A stretch of DNA of 64,000 nucleotides, taken from positions 319,347 to 383,346 of the forward strand of contig CAWIGB010000013.1 in assembly GCA_963835375.1 (NCBI GenBank). Direction: 5' to 3'. Of this stretch, positions 1-10,647 are shown one piece after another; position 1 is the first letter of the stretch; the number at the start of each line of letters is the position of its first letter. The notes beneath the pieces are model-generated. The model saw only the letters and a list, made by a program, of their open reading frames with translations, was not told where the DNA came from and did not search any database. Source of the stretch: Salinisphaera sp963835375 (lineage in GTDB: Bacteria > Pseudomonadota > Gammaproteobacteria > Nevskiales > Salinisphaeraceae). The position numbers were made by a program, and so were the translations under genes.

Positions 1-29
1 CACATCGTTATCTATCCTCGGGGTCCCCA

Positions 30-959
30 ATGAGCCAGACCGAAGATTTCAACATCGACTACCCGCGCGACATGATCGGCTACGGCGCCAATCCCCCGCA
101 GGCCCAATGGCCCGGGGGCGCACGCATTGCGGTGCAGTTCGTCATCAACTACGAAGAAGGCGCCGAAAACAACGTGCTGCACGGCGACGCGGCGTCGGAA
201 AGCTTTCTGTCCGAAATGGTCGGTACGGACGCCCGTGAAGGCGTTCGCCACATGAGCATGGAATGGCTCTACGAATACGGCAGCCGCGCCGGCTTCTGGC
301 GCCTGTTGCGGTTGTTCAAGGAACGCGACCTGACCGCCACCGTGTTCGCGGTCGGCATGGCGATCGAGCGCAACCCGGAAGCGGCCCGCGCCATGGTCGA
401 CGCCGGATTTGAAATCGCATCGCACGGCTGGCGCTGGATCGATTATCAGTACGTCGACGAAGAAACCGAGCGCGATCATATCGTCCGCGCGGTCGAGGCC
501 ATCGAGCGCGTGACGGGTCAACGGCCGGTCGGCTGGTACACCGGCCGCTGTGGGCCGAACACACGACGGCTGGTCGCCGAACACGGCGGTTTTCTATACG
601 ACGCGGATTCTTACGCCGACGATCTGCCCTACTGGGAATCGGTCGCCGGCGAACCGCAGCTGATCGTGCCATACACGCTCGACACCAACGACATGCGGTT
701 TGTCGCGCCGCAGGGTTTCAATTCGGGCGATCAGTTCTTTGCCTACCTGCGCGATGCCTTTGACGTGCTGTATGCCGAAGGCGCCACACAGCCGAAGATG
801 CTGTCCGTCGGGCTGCACTGCCGCGTCGCCGGCCGCCCCGGCCGGGCCGCCGCAGTCGCGCGTTTTCTCGATTACGTGAAACAGCACGAAGACGCCTGGG
901 TCTGTCGTCGTGAAGACATCGCGCGCCACTGGCGTGCCACGCATCCGCACGACGCCTGA
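30..959 (+). CDS. puuE: Allantoinase PuuE (polysaccharide-deacetylase fold)
   Basis: A 309-residue cytosolic hydrolase predicted to open the hydantoin ring of allantoin to allantoate. The sequence has the NodB/polysaccharide-deacetylase layout. The N-terminal block has YPRDMIGYG and the NYEEGAENN stretch typical of PuuE; the core has TATVFAVG followed by FEIASHGWRW near residues 130-135, and a late LSVGLHCRVAGRPGR motif near residue 255. Length matches PuuE. It is the first gene of a same-strand set with ureidoglycolate lyase, an NCS1 permease and an allantoin-racemase-like protein, which supports allantoin rather than chitin or peptidoglycan as substrate. The ATG at 30 has only a weak upstream Shine-Dalgarno. 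Anything further upstream lies outside the window. Confidence 0.9.
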   Translation: MSQTEDFNIDYPRDMIGYGANPPQAQWPGGARIAVQFVINYEEGAENNVLHGDAASESFLSEMVGTDAREGVRHMSMEWLYEYGSRAGFWRLLRLFKERDLTATVFAVGMAIERNPEAARAMVDAGFEIASHGWRWIDYQYVDEETERDHIVRAVEAIERVTGQRPVGWYTGRCGPNTRRLVAEHGGFLYDADSYADDLPYWESVAGEPQLIVPYTLDTNDMRFVAPQGFNSGDQFFAYLRDAFDVLYAEGATQPKMLSVGLHCRVAGRPGRAAAVARFLDYVKQHEDAWVCRREDIARHWRATHPHDA

Positions 960-1041
960 GCCCGATGATCAAACCCGGCACGAAGGGTTTTCGTACCGGG
1001 ACAATAAAACAAAAAAGTATGACCTTGCGGAGAAGATCACC

Positions 1042-1587
1042 ATGGCAGCACACCCGCCTGACGACACCGCGGCTCTAAAGCTGCGTGCCGTACCCCTGTC
1101 GCCCGAGACATTCGCTCCCTTCGGGGACGTGATCGAGTCGCAGGGCCCATGCAATGCGATCAACCAGGGCAAAGGATGGCGTTATCCGGATCTGGCCCAG
1201 GTGGACGTCGCCTCGGAGGGTGGCCGCACAGCCGTTAGCGTCGTGGCCTGTGTACCGGAAGCCACGCCGGTGCCGCTGCGGCTCATGGAGCGCCATCCCC
1301 TGGGCAGCCAAATCTTCATGCCGATAAACGGGCAGCGCTATCTCGTCGTGGTCGCGCCGGCCGGCGAGCCGCCGCGACCGGACGCGCTGCGTGCCTTCGT
1401 GGCGAATGGCAACCAGGGCATCAATTACCACCGCGGCGTATGGCACCACCCCATGATCGCGCTGGACGAGGCGTGCCAGTTCTTTGAAGTGCATCGGGTC
1501 GGCCCCGGCAATAACTGCGACGAGTTCGTACTGAAAACCCCGATCACGGTCTGTTTGCCCGAAGACCAGCCGGAGAGTCGGCCATGA
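1042..1587 (+). CDS. allA: Ureidoglycolate lyase AllA
   Basis: A 181-residue enzyme predicted to split ureidoglycolate to glyoxylate and urea, the last step of allantoin breakdown here. Family features are the PETFAPFGDVIE opening, the LGSQIFMP segment near residue 90 and the NYHRGVWHHP block near residue 130 of the cupin-like fold. The frame stays open further upstream to 910, but that part overlaps puuE and looks non-coding. The ATG at 1042 follows a CGGAGAAG ribosome-binding site and gives the normal family length. The stop overlaps the permease start (ATGA), so the two are translationally coupled. Confidence 0.88.
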   Translation: MAAHPPDDTAALKLRAVPLSPETFAPFGDVIESQGPCNAINQGKGWRYPDLAQVDVASEGGRTAVSVVACVPEATPVPLRLMERHPLGSQIFMPINGQRYLVVVAPAGEPPRPDALRAFVANGNQGINYHRGVWHHPMIALDEACQFFEVHRVGPGNNCDEFVLKTPITVCLPEDQPESRP

Positions 1588-3038
1588 GTTCACCCGCTTT
1601 TCCGCACCCACGCCTCTACAACAACGATATCGCGCCGGTCCAGCGCGAGGGCAGGCATTGGAACGCCTACAACGTGTTCACCATGTGGGCGAACGATGTA
1701 CACAGCCTGGGTAATTACACCTTCGCCATCGGCCTGTTCGCACTGGGGCTGGGGGCTTGGCAGATTCTGCTGACCTTCGCCATCGGCGCCGCGATTCTGT
1801 TTGCCCTGCTCACGCTGTCCGGCTTCCTGGGCGAACAGACCGGCCTGCCGTTCCCGGTCGTCAGCCGTATCACATTCGGTATCCGCGGCGGACGCGTTTC
1901 GGCGATCTGCCGTGGCGGCATCGCCATCGTCTGGTTCGGCATCCAGACCTACCTCGCAGCAAACGTTCTCAACGCTCTGCTGGTCAGCTTCATCCCGTCA
2001 TTGGGCGGCCTGGAGCATGTATCGTTTCTTGGTCTATCCGCACTCGGCTGGGCTTCATTCGTTGCCCTCTGGACTATTCAGATCGTCATCGTCAGCTACG
2101 GCATGACCATGGTGCGGCACTATATCGCCTTCGCCGGGCCGATCATTCTGGCCACCATGCTTGCCATAGCCGGGTGGATACTCATTCGCGCCGATTTCAC
2201 AATCGCCTGGTCCATCAATCAGCCGCTCACCGGCGTCCCGATGTGGAAGATGATCTTTGCCGGCGCCTGCCTGTGGGTGGTGATCTACGGCACGTTTGCG
2301 CTCAACGTCTGTGACTTCACACGCTGCGTCGGCACCAAGCGCGCCGTGGTGCTGGGTAATTTGTCCGGCATTCTGTTGAATATGATGCTGTTCGCGCTGA
2401 TCGTGATCGTTCTGGCCGGTGCCCAGTTCCAGATTAACGGTGCGATCATCAAAAGCCCGGCCGACATCGTGCGCACGATCGACAGCCCCGTCTGGCGGAT
2501 CGCCGCGTCGTGCTCGCTGATCGTGTTGACCATCGCCGTGAATCTGGTGGCCAACTTCGTGGCCCCGAACTACATGCTGTGCGACCTGTTCCCGCGCTGG
2601 CTCACCTTCCGGCGCGCCGGCCTCGTGACCGCGCTTATCGGTCTCGTCATCCTGCCGTGGAATCTCTACAACAGCCCGCTGGTGATCAACTACTTTCTGG
2701 GCGGCCTCGGCGCCATCCTCGGCCCGTTCTTCGGCCTGATCATGGTCGACTACTGGGTCATCCGACGTCAGCGCCTCAACATTCCCGATCTCTACAGCGA
2801 GTCCCCCGACGGCACCTACTACTACCGCGGCGGTTTCAACCTACGCGCGTTCTATGCCCTGGTGCCGGCCGCCGTCATCTCCATCGCCGTCGCGCTGATT
2901 CCGGTATTTCACGCGGTATCGGATTTCTCGTGGATCGTCGGCGCCGTCATCGCCGCGGTGCTGTACCTGATACTGGCGCCAAAGCATCAAACGTATGAAC
3001 ACGTCGAGGGCGAAGCCATCGCCCGGCCGTCGCAATAA
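1584..3038 (+). CDS. NCS1 family permease (probable allantoin transporter)
   Basis: A 484-residue inner-membrane protein of the nucleobase:cation symporter-1 family with about 12 hydrophobic segments. The N-terminus has the NCS1 signature NNDIAPV followed by the aromatic WNAYNVFTMWAND motif; a conserved VMVDYW-like segment (IMVDYWVIRR) lies near residue 390. It starts inside the allA stop codon and is followed after 14 bases by the racemase gene, so allantoin (PucI/YbbW-like) is the most likely substrate. Uracil, cytosine or hydantoin cannot be excluded from sequence alone. Confidence 0.85.
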   Translation: MSSPAFPHPRLYNNDIAPVQREGRHWNAYNVFTMWANDVHSLGNYTFAIGLFALGLGAWQILLTFAIGAAILFALLTLSGFLGEQTGLPFPVVSRITFGIRGGRVSAICRGGIAIVWFGIQTYLAANVLNALLVSFIPSLGGLEHVSFLGLSALGWASFVALWTIQIVIVSYGMTMVRHYIAFAGPIILATMLAIAGWILIRADFTIAWSINQPLTGVPMWKMIFAGACLWVVIYGTFALNVCDFTRCVGTKRAVVLGNLSGILLNMMLFALIVIVLAGAQFQINGAIIKSPADIVRTIDSPVWRIAASCSLIVLTIAVNLVANFVAPNYMLCDLFPRWLTFRRAGLVTALIGLVILPWNLYNSPLVINYFLGGLGAILGPFFGLIMVDYWVIRRQRLNIPDLYSESPDGTYYYRGGFNLRAFYALVPAAVISIAVALIPVFHAVSDFSWIVGAVIAAVLYLILAPKHQTYEHVEGEAIARPSQ

Positions 3039-3052
3039 ATCCGCCACATCCC

Positions 3053-3787
3053 ATGAGCTCCAGCATGCGCATTCTCGTTGCCAACGTGAACACCACCACG
3101 TCGATGACCGACGCCATCGCGCAGCAGGCGCGGGCCGTGGCGAACCCCGGTACCGAGATCATCCCCATCACCCCGGCCTTCGGCGCCGAATCCATCGAAG
3201 GCAACTACGAAAGCTATGTCGCCGCCGTTGCCGTGATGGAAACCATCCGGGCCTATGAAGGCGAATTCGATGCCATCATCCAGGCCGGTTACGGCGAACA
3301 CGGCCGCGAGGGGCTGCAAGAGCTCTTCGATGTGCCGGTGGTCGACATCACCGAGGCCGCAGCGGCCACGGCCTTGTTCGTGGGCCATCGCTACTCGGTC
3401 GTTACCACGCTCGACCGTGCCGTACCGATGATCGAAGACCGGCTCAAACTGGCCGGACTGAGCGATCGGCTGGCGTCCGTGCATGCCAGCGGCCTGGCCG
3501 TGCTCGAACTCGAGCGCGATCCCGAAGCCGCGATCGAAGCCATTGTTGCCAAGGCGTTGCACGCCGTCGAGATCGATCGCGCGGAGGCGATCTGTCTCGG
3601 CTGCGGCGGCATGGCCGGGCTCACCAAGCGAGTCGTGGCGCGCACCGGCGTGCCCGTGATCGACGGCGTATCGGCCGCGGTCAAGCTCGCCGAAGGCCTG
3701 GTCGCCCAGAACCTGTCGACATCCAAGGCCCGCATGTTCAGCCAGCCGCGGGCGAAGCGCTTCGTCAATTGGCCGCCCACGCTCTGA
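3053..3787 (+). CDS. Allantoin/hydantoin racemase family protein with first cysteine replaced
   Basis: A 244-residue member of the Asp/Glu/hydantoin racemase superfamily, last gene of the allantoin set, expected to interconvert allantoin enantiomers. The opening RILVANVNTTTSMT and the LGCGGMAGL block are typical. The second catalytic cysteine is present at residue 184. The position of the first one reads QAGYGEHG, with glycine at residue 79 in place of cysteine. In hydantoin and allantoin racemases two cysteines act as the acid/base pair, so this protein may be a variant racemase using another residue, a lyase or isomerase, or a non-racemising relative. The frame is intact. A second ATG at 3065 is an alternative start. 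Confidence 0.75.
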   Translation: MSSSMRILVANVNTTTSMTDAIAQQARAVANPGTEIIPITPAFGAESIEGNYESYVAAVAVMETIRAYEGEFDAIIQAGYGEHGREGLQELFDVPVVDITEAAAATALFVGHRYSVVTTLDRAVPMIEDRLKLAGLSDRLASVHASGLAVLELERDPEAAIEAIVAKALHAVEIDRAEAICLGCGGMAGLTKRVVARTGVPVIDGVSAAVKLAEGLVAQNLSTSKARMFSQPRAKRFVNWPPTL

Positions 3788-4165
3788 GCAAAGGCTCGTC
3801 GTCAAGGCGCGGTATGTCGAGTGACTCGAAAATCACTCGACGTGCCCGACGACCGGGGCTCATCAGTAGCAGATGACGGCTATGGTCATCGCCTCAATCG
3901 ATCCCCAAAGGGTTCGAGATTCGCAGCTGCCAGATGCCGTCTGCGTTGCGTTCGGCCACTTGGGTCGGGTTCTACCCCGTTGCCCCATCATCTCATCGCG
4001 ACGTGACTATCCCCTGCCATATCTGCGTTGATCTGTGTCGATCTGCGGACAGTCATTTTCGGACAAGTGGCAACGAGACTTAACGAACCACGAAACCTCG
4101 CTTGTCGACCCGGCAATTGTCGCCGCTGGCCCAGCCGCGATTAGCGTAGTGGCGGATTCCATACG
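3788..4165. other. Intergenic region without recognised gene
   Basis: About 380 bases separate the allantoin set from the CoA-transferase gene. No open frame with protein-like composition, tRNA or clear hairpin-plus-T terminator was seen. The last part must hold the promoter of the next operon. Confidence 0.5.
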
Positions 4166-4174
4166 GTGACCGCC

Positions 4175-5405
4175 ATGACCGACCCCATCGCTGCTTCGCC
4201 CCAGGCCCTATCCGGCATCAAGGTGCTGGAACTCGGCCAGCTCATTGCCGGGCCATTCGCGGCCAAGCTGTTCGGCGAGTTCGGCGCGGACGTGATCAAG
4301 ATCGAGCCGCCGGGCACGGGCGATCCGCTGCGGCGCTGGCGGGTGATGCGCGACGGCACCTCGCTGTGGTGGCATGTGCAGACACGCAACAAGCGCTCGG
4401 TGTCGCTGGATCTGAAATCCGAGGACGGCCAGGCGATCGTGAAGAAGCTGGTCGCCGAGGCCGATATCGTGATCGAGAATTTCTCGCCCGGGCGGCTGGA
4501 GAAATGGGGCCTGGGCTGGGAGGATCTGGCCGCGATCAACCCCGGGCTGATCATGGTGCGGATTTCCGGCTACGGCCAGACCGGGCCGTATCGCGACCTG
4601 CCCGGCTTCGGCGTGATCGGCGAGGCCATGGGCGGCCTGCGTTATCTGTCCGGCCACCCGGGCGAGTCGTCAGTGCGCGTGGGGGTATCGATCGGCGATT
4701 CGCTGGCCGCGCTGTACGGCGTGATCGGCGCGCTGCTGGCGCTGCACGAGCGCGCCCGTTCCGGCCAGGGCCAGTACATCGACGTCGCGCTGTATGAATC
4801 GGTGTTCGCGATGATGGAATCGCTGATTCCGGAATACGACGCGGCCGGCGTGGTGCGCGAGCCGAGCGGCAGCGCCCTGCCCGGCATCACGCCGTCCAAC
4901 GCCTATCCCTGCGCCGATGGTTCGGAAGTGCTGATCGCCGGCAACGGCGACTCGATCTTCAAGCGCCTGATGACCGCCATCGGCCGCGAGGATCTGGCCG
5001 AGGACCCGGACCTGGCCCACAACGACGGCCGCGCCAAGCAGGCCGAGCGGATCGACGGCGCCATCGCCGAATGGAGCCGCGCCCACTCGCCGCGAGGACG
5101 TGCTGGAGACGCTGGAAGCCGCCCGCGTGCCGGCCGGCCGGCCCTACACCGCGGCCGATATCGTCGCCGACGAACACTATGCCGCCCGCCGCATGATCGA
5201 GACCATCACCACCGCCGAAGGCCGCGAGCTGAAGGTACCGGCCGTGCTGCCGCGCCTGTCGCGCACGCCCGGGCACATCGAAGGCGGCGGCCCGGCGCTG
5301 GGCGCGCATACCCGGGCCGTGATGGACGAGCTCGGCATCGACCGCGACACCCAGGACGCGCTGTACGAGCGCGGCGTGCTTTACGACTCGGAGCATGGGC
5401 AATGA
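4175..5405 (+). CDS. Family III CoA-transferase (CaiB/BaiF), one frameshift
   Basis: A protein of about 409 residues predicted to move CoA between carboxylic acids. The CaiB/BaiF features are visible: GIKVLELGQLIAGPF near the start, FGADVIKIEPP, TRNKRSVSLDLK, the FGVIGEAMGG block with GRLEKWGLG before it, and a C-terminal half containing RVPAGRPYTAADI. The frame switches near 5089, where one extra C in TCGCCGCGAG separates AHS from REDVLETLEAARVPAG. A GTG at 4166 is an alternative start. The stop overlaps the next ATG by four bases, so it is co-transcribed with the lyase. The acyl donor and acceptor are unknown; pairing with an HMG-CoA-lyase-like enzyme suggests activation of a branched dicarboxylic acid. 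Confidence 0.82.
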
Positions 5406-6327
5406 GCCATCGCGTATTCATCAACGACGTCGCCGCCCGCGACGGCTTCCAGATCGAGGCCCGCTGGATCGAGACGGCCGACAAGATCGCCTTCATCGAC
5501 CGGCTGTCGGCCACCGGGCTGGCCAAGATCGAGGCAACCTCGTTCACCTCGCCTAAGGCGATTCCGAATCTGGCCGATGCCGCCGAGGTGATGCGCGGCA
5601 TCACGGCGCGCTGCCGACGTCGATTACGTGGCCCTGATTCCGAACGCGAAAGGTGTCGAGCGTGCGCTCGACGCCTGCACCGACGAACTCAATTTCGTGA
5701 TGTCGGCCTCCGACAGCCACGGCCGCGCCAATCTGCGCATGACCGCCGACCAGTCGCTGGCGCGCTTCGCCGACATGGTCGCTGCGGCCGAAGGCACGCC
5801 GGCGCGCCTGAATGCGTCCATCTCCACGGCGTTCGGCTGCCCGTTCGAAGGCACGGTGCCCGCCGCGCGCGTGCTGGAGATCGTCGATCGCATCGAAGAT
5901 CTCGGCATCGCCGGCGTCACGCTCTGCGATACCACCGGCGTCGCCAACCCGCTGCAGGTCGCCGCGCTCTGCGAGGCCGTGCACGAACGCCATCCGACGC
6001 CTCGGGCTCACCCTGCATCCGCACAACACCCGCGGCATGGGGCTGGCCAATGCGCTGGCCGCCTGGCAGGTCGGCGTGCGGCACTTCGACGCCGCCCTCG
6101 GCGGTCTCGGCGGCTGCCCCTACGCGCCGGGCGCCTCCGGCAATATCTGCACCGAGGATCTGGTGCATATGTTCGAGTGCATGGGCATCGCCACCGGCGT
6201 GGATCTGGACGGGCTGATCGCGGTCAGCGAAACCCTGCCCGAGCTGATCGGCCACGACGTGCCGGGCCAGGTGGTCAAGGCCGGCAAGGCAGACCGGCGC
6301 TATCCGTTGCCGGAGGCGATCGCCTGA
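5402..6327 (+). CDS. Hydroxymethylglutaryl-CoA lyase family protein, two frameshifts
   Basis: A protein of about 308 residues of the HMGL-like TIM-barrel family, which cleaves 3-hydroxy-3-methylglutaryl-CoA (or a related acyl-CoA) to acetyl-CoA and a keto acid. Visible motifs are INDVAARDGFQIE at the N-terminus, EATSFTSPKAIPNL, the metal-binding HPHNTRGMGLAN, and the signature loop GLGGCPYAPGASGN with its cysteine. Frame switches lie near 5612 (before DVDYVALIPNAKG) and near 5998 (before LGLTLHPHNT). It overlaps the CoA-transferase by ATGA. Together they could take a free 3-hydroxy acid to its CoA ester and then cleave it. Confidence 0.82.
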
Positions 6328-6442
6328 TTGCCGAGCGCGGGCTGATCGGCCGGGGCTGGCCGGCGAGCGCGGGCCGGGCGGCTGATGGGCATGAGCGATC
6401 GGGTTTATCCTGCCGCACAGGATATTGCCCGCGCGTAACCCG

Positions 6443-9400
6443 ATGCTGCCCACGCTCTCGCCCGACAACACGCTCGACCCGCTGCACCGCGCCTTCGTCG
6501 ACCGGCTGGCCGCGGCCGGCTTCGCCGGCGATATCGATACGCGCTATGCCACGCGCCTCACGCTCGCCACCGACAACAGCGCCTTCCAGCAGCTGCCGGC
6601 CGGCGTGTTCTTCCCGCGCGACGAGGCCGATATCGAGCGCGTGGCCACACTGCTGGCCGAGCCGGATTTCCACGCCATCCATATCGCGCCGCGCGGCGGC
6701 GGCACCAGCACGATCGGCTGTTCGCTGACGGCCGGCTTCGTGCTGGATTGCTCGCGGCATATGAACCGTATTCTCTCGATCGACCCGGCAAGCCGCGAGG
6801 CGGTGGTGCAACCCGGCGTGGTGCTGGATCAATTGCAAGCCGCGCTGGCCGAGCACGACCTGTTCTTCGCGCCCAACGTGGCGCCCTCCTCGCGCGCCAC
6901 GCTCGGCGGCATGGCCAATACCGACGGCTGCGGCAAGGGCTCGCGCATCTACGGCAAGACCAGCGATCACGTGCTGGCCACCCGCGTGGTGCTCACCGAC
7001 GGCGCGGCGCATGCGATCGACTCGACGTGCTGACGCGCCCGCGCCGGACGAACGCATTGGCGCCATCAATCGCGCGCGTGAAAACCATCATCGACGACAA
7101 CCGCGGCGAGATCGCCCGGGTGTTTCCGGATCTGTCGCGCTATCTGTCGGGCTACAACCTGGCGCAGGCCGTCGACGATGACGGGCGTTGTCATCTCAAC
7201 AAGCTGATCGGCGGCTCGGAAGGCACGCTGGCGCTGGTCTCCGAGCTCACGCTCAAGCTCACGCCGATCCCCGACACCACGGTGCTCTACGCGCTGCGCT
7301 ACGACAGTTTCGATAGCGCGCTGCGCGATGCCGAAACGCTGGTGGAATACGACCCGAGCGCGATCGAGTCGGTGGACGAGAAAGTGATGGGGCTGGCCCG
7401 CGACAACCCGATCTACGAGCGGGTGCGCGACTATATCGAGAACGACGACGGCTGCACGCCCAGGCGCGGTGAACCTGGTGGAATTCAGCGGCCGCGACGG
7501 CCTGCCGGAAGGCGCCGAACGGCTGGACGCCGCGCTGGACGCGGGCGAAGGCGGCGCGATCGGCCACTACCGCGCCGAAAGCCCCGAGGCCCGGGCCGCG
7601 CTCTGGGATCTACGCAAGGGCGGCGTCGGCCTGCTCGGCATCGACGCCGGGCGCGCGCAAGCCGCTGCCGTTCGTCGAGGACACGGTGGTCGATCCGCGC
7701 GTGCTGGCCGACTACGTCGTCGATTTCCGGGCGATTCTCGATGAATACGGCGTGTCCTACGGCATGTTCGGGCATATCGACGTGGGCTGCCTGCATGTAC
7801 GCCCGGCGCTCGATCTGACCGATCCGGACGACGAACGCATCATGCGCGAGATCACCACCCGCGTGGCCCAGCTCGCCGAGTCCTACGGCGGGTTGTTGTG
7901 GAACGAACACGGCAAGGGCTTTCGCTCGGAATACAACCGGCCGTTCTTCGGCGAGCAGCTCTACGCCGCGCTCGGCGATATCAAGCGCGCCTTCGACCCG
8001 CACAACCAGCTCAACCCCGGCAAGATCGTCGCGCTCGAACCCGAGCGCGTGCCGCTGGCCGCGATGGACGCGCCCACCCGCGGCACCTTCGATCGCCAGA
8101 TCCCGGCCGACGAGCGCGCCGCGTTCCCGGGCGCGATGCAGTGCAACGGCAACGGCGCCTGCTTCGACTACGATCCGACGCACGTCATGTGCCCCTCCTA
8201 TCGCGCCACCCGCGACCGGCTGCACTCACCGAAAGGCCGCGCCGGCGCCATGCGCGAATGGCTGCGCCAGCTCGCCGAAACCGGCACCACCACCGCCGAT
8301 CTCGCCCCGGCCGAATCGCCGCTCGCCTGGCGGGCGATGCGCGACATGACGGCCGGCCCGGCCGACCCGGAGGCGCGATTTTTCGCACCAGGTCTGGGCC
8401 GCGATGGACGGCTGCCTGTCGTGCCGCGCCTGTGCCACGCAGTGCCCGATCCGGGTCGACGTGCCGGCGTTCAAGAGCGAGTTCCTCGCGCTCTACCACG
8501 GCCGCTATGCCCGCCCGCCGGCCGACTATGCCCTGGCCGGGCTCGAGACCGGCGCCGCGGCTGGCCGCACACATGCCCGCGCTTGCCAACGCCGTGTTGC
8601 GCATGCCCGCGCTGCGCCGGATTCTGGCCGATACGCTCGGCCTGGTGGATCCGCCGCCGCTCAGCCGGCCGGGCCTGCCGGCCTGGCTCAAGCGGCATCC
8701 CGACTATCGCTACACGACCGACGGCTGGGCGCTGATGAGCGACGCCGAGCGCGGGCGCAGCGTGTTCGTGATCCAGGATGCGTTCACCAGTTTCTTCGAC
8801 GCACCGGTCGCTATCGCGGTGATCGAACTGATCGCCGCGCTCGGCTATCGGCCCCAGGTGGCTCCTTTCTCGGCCAGCGGCAAGCCACTGCACGTGAAAG
8901 GTTTCATGCCGGAATTCGAACGCACGGCGCGCCGGCATGCGCGCATGATCGACGAACTCGCCGCCCACGGCCGGCCGCTGGTCGGGATCGAGCCGAGCGT
9001 GACCCTGGCGCTCGCCACGGATTATCGCCACGCCATCGGCCGGGCGCTGCCGGTACAGCCGTTCGAGCAATGGCTCGGTTCGGCGCTCACCGAGCACGCG
9101 CCGACGCCGGGCGCGGACGTTTCAACAGGCTATCGTCTGCTCAACCATTGCACGGCACGGACCGAGTCATCGGCGAGCAACCGTGCCTGGCAGAAGGCGT
9201 TCGCACAGTTCGGGCTGGGGCTCGAAACGGCGGATGTCGGCTGCTGTGGCATGAGCGGCGCCTACGGCCATGAAGCACGCCATCGCGAGACGTCGGAGGC
9301 AGTGTTCGATCTATCCTGGTCGAACGCCCTGGCCCAGGGCGAGACATCGCAACCGCTGGTGCCGGGCTATAGCTGTCGCAGCCAGATCGCGCGGCTCAGG

Positions 9401-9464
9401 GGAAAGACCGCGCTGCATCCGGCCCAGGCCCTTCTGGCACGGATCGGCGCTCGAGCCGCGCTAG
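6443..9464 (+). CDS. YdiJ-type FAD-linked oxidase with C-terminal Fe-S domain, several frameshifts
   Basis: About 1,006 residues when frames are joined, close to E. coli YdiJ, an FAD/Fe-S D-2-hydroxyglutarate dehydrogenase. Domains in order: a FAD-binding PCMH domain with PRGGGTSTIG, RHMNRILSID and SSRATLGGMANTDGCGKGS; an FAD-oxidase C-terminal domain with HIDVGCLH and WNEHGKGFRSEY; then Fe-S and CCG domains with CNGNGACFDYD, the ferredoxin-like CLSCRACATQCPI cluster (about 8410-8450) and GCCGMSGAYGHE. Frame switches occur near 7025, 7460, 7650, 8385, 8560 and just before the stop. It follows the lyase by about 115 bases and probably belongs to the same operon. It overlaps the 3' end of the convergent GGDEF gene. 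The true substrate (D-2-hydroxyglutarate, D-lactate or another 2-hydroxy acid) is not decided by sequence. Confidence 0.8.
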
Positions 9465-10647
9465 TCGAACCTGCGCTCGCGCATCCGGGGGCGTGCCACC
9501 GGGCGCACCGGCGCATCGCGTGGCGCCGCGACGACACGATCGCGGCCCGCTTCCTTGGCGTCGTAGAGTGCTGCGTCGGCAGGCGCAGCAGCATGTCGTT
9601 ACGCAGGCGCCGATCGCTGTCGTTCTGGGCCATCCCGATCGAGAGGGTGACGGAGAACTGCGACGCCGCCCTCGCCGGTGAAGACCAGTTCGGCCGCGCG
9701 CCGGCGCAATCTTTCGGCGGCTTCCATCGCCCGCTCGAGATCGGTGGCCGGCACGATCCACAGAAACTCCTCGCCGCCGAAGCGGCCGAAGCTGTCGACC
9801 TCGCGCACGCCGTCGGCCATGTTGCGGCCGAGCCGCTTGAGCACCTCGTCGCCCACGGCGTGACCATGCGTGTCGTTGATGCGCTTGAAATGGTCGACAT
9901 CGATCACGCCGACACAGAACACATAGGGCGCACGCTGGCAGCGGGTGCGTTCGCGATCGAGCATTTCCATCAGCCAGCGACGGTTGTACAGCCCGGTCAG
10001 GTGGTCGCGCACGGCCATCACGGAAATACGCGCCATCGCCTCGCGGACTTCGTCGTTGCGCTCACGCAGGGTTCGGCGCAGCCGGTTGATCAACGAGCTC
10101 AACAGCACGATCTGCGGCATGACGATGGTCAGCGACGCGAGCAGCATCCAGTTGTGGAATAACAGGCCGTCCTGGCGTGTGCAGCAGGCCATGGCTGAAG
10201 ATCACGACCAGATAGCCGATCGAGTAGACCATGACCGCCACGATGAAACTGCCCATGCTGAGATCGAGCGTGCCATAGAGCAGGGGCACGACCGTGGTGA
10301 GCACCAGGGCCGCCTGCGCCTCGGCCGAATCGAGCTCGTAGAGCAGAACGAGGCCCGGCAGCGCCGGCGCCAGCACCTGGGCCAGGGTCAGGTTCGGTTC
10401 GCGCGAACGCAGGTTGAGCCCGGTACGAAACGCAAGATAGAAAATCCCCACGATCAGCGCACTGAGCCAGCGCATAGCCGATCACGAATCTCGGCGTCAC
10501 CGCGCCGAGCACGCCGATCACCACGGCCAGTGCGATCTGCAGGACGTAGGAAATACAGGACAATCCGAGCCGTTGCAGCCGGACTCGTTGGTGGCGCGCA
10601 AGACGCTCGGATTCGGTTTCCTCCACGTCGCGATCGTCGATTGACAT
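9461..10647 (-). CDS. Membrane-bound diguanylate cyclase (GGDEF), frameshifted
   Basis: About 395 residues. The N-terminal half has roughly six hydrophobic segments (for example VLQIALAVVIGVLGAV and FIVAVMVYSIGYLVVIF). A short helical linker precedes a C-terminal GGDEF domain beginning at DHLTGLYNRRWL. The catalytic motif reads GGEEF, and RxxD (REVD) sits five residues before it, which is the allosteric product-inhibition I-site. The protein therefore looks like an active, feedback-regulated cyclic-di-GMP synthase. Frames change near 10480, 10185, 9640 and 9570; the last frame gives the normal ADAALYDAKEAGRDRV ending. It converges with the YdiJ-type gene with a few bases of overlap. Confidence 0.82.

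Noticed and set aside
910..1041. 44-residue N-terminal extension of ureidoglycolate lyase
   Set aside because: It overlaps puuE, lacks family similarity, and a good ribosome-binding site precedes the ATG at 1042.
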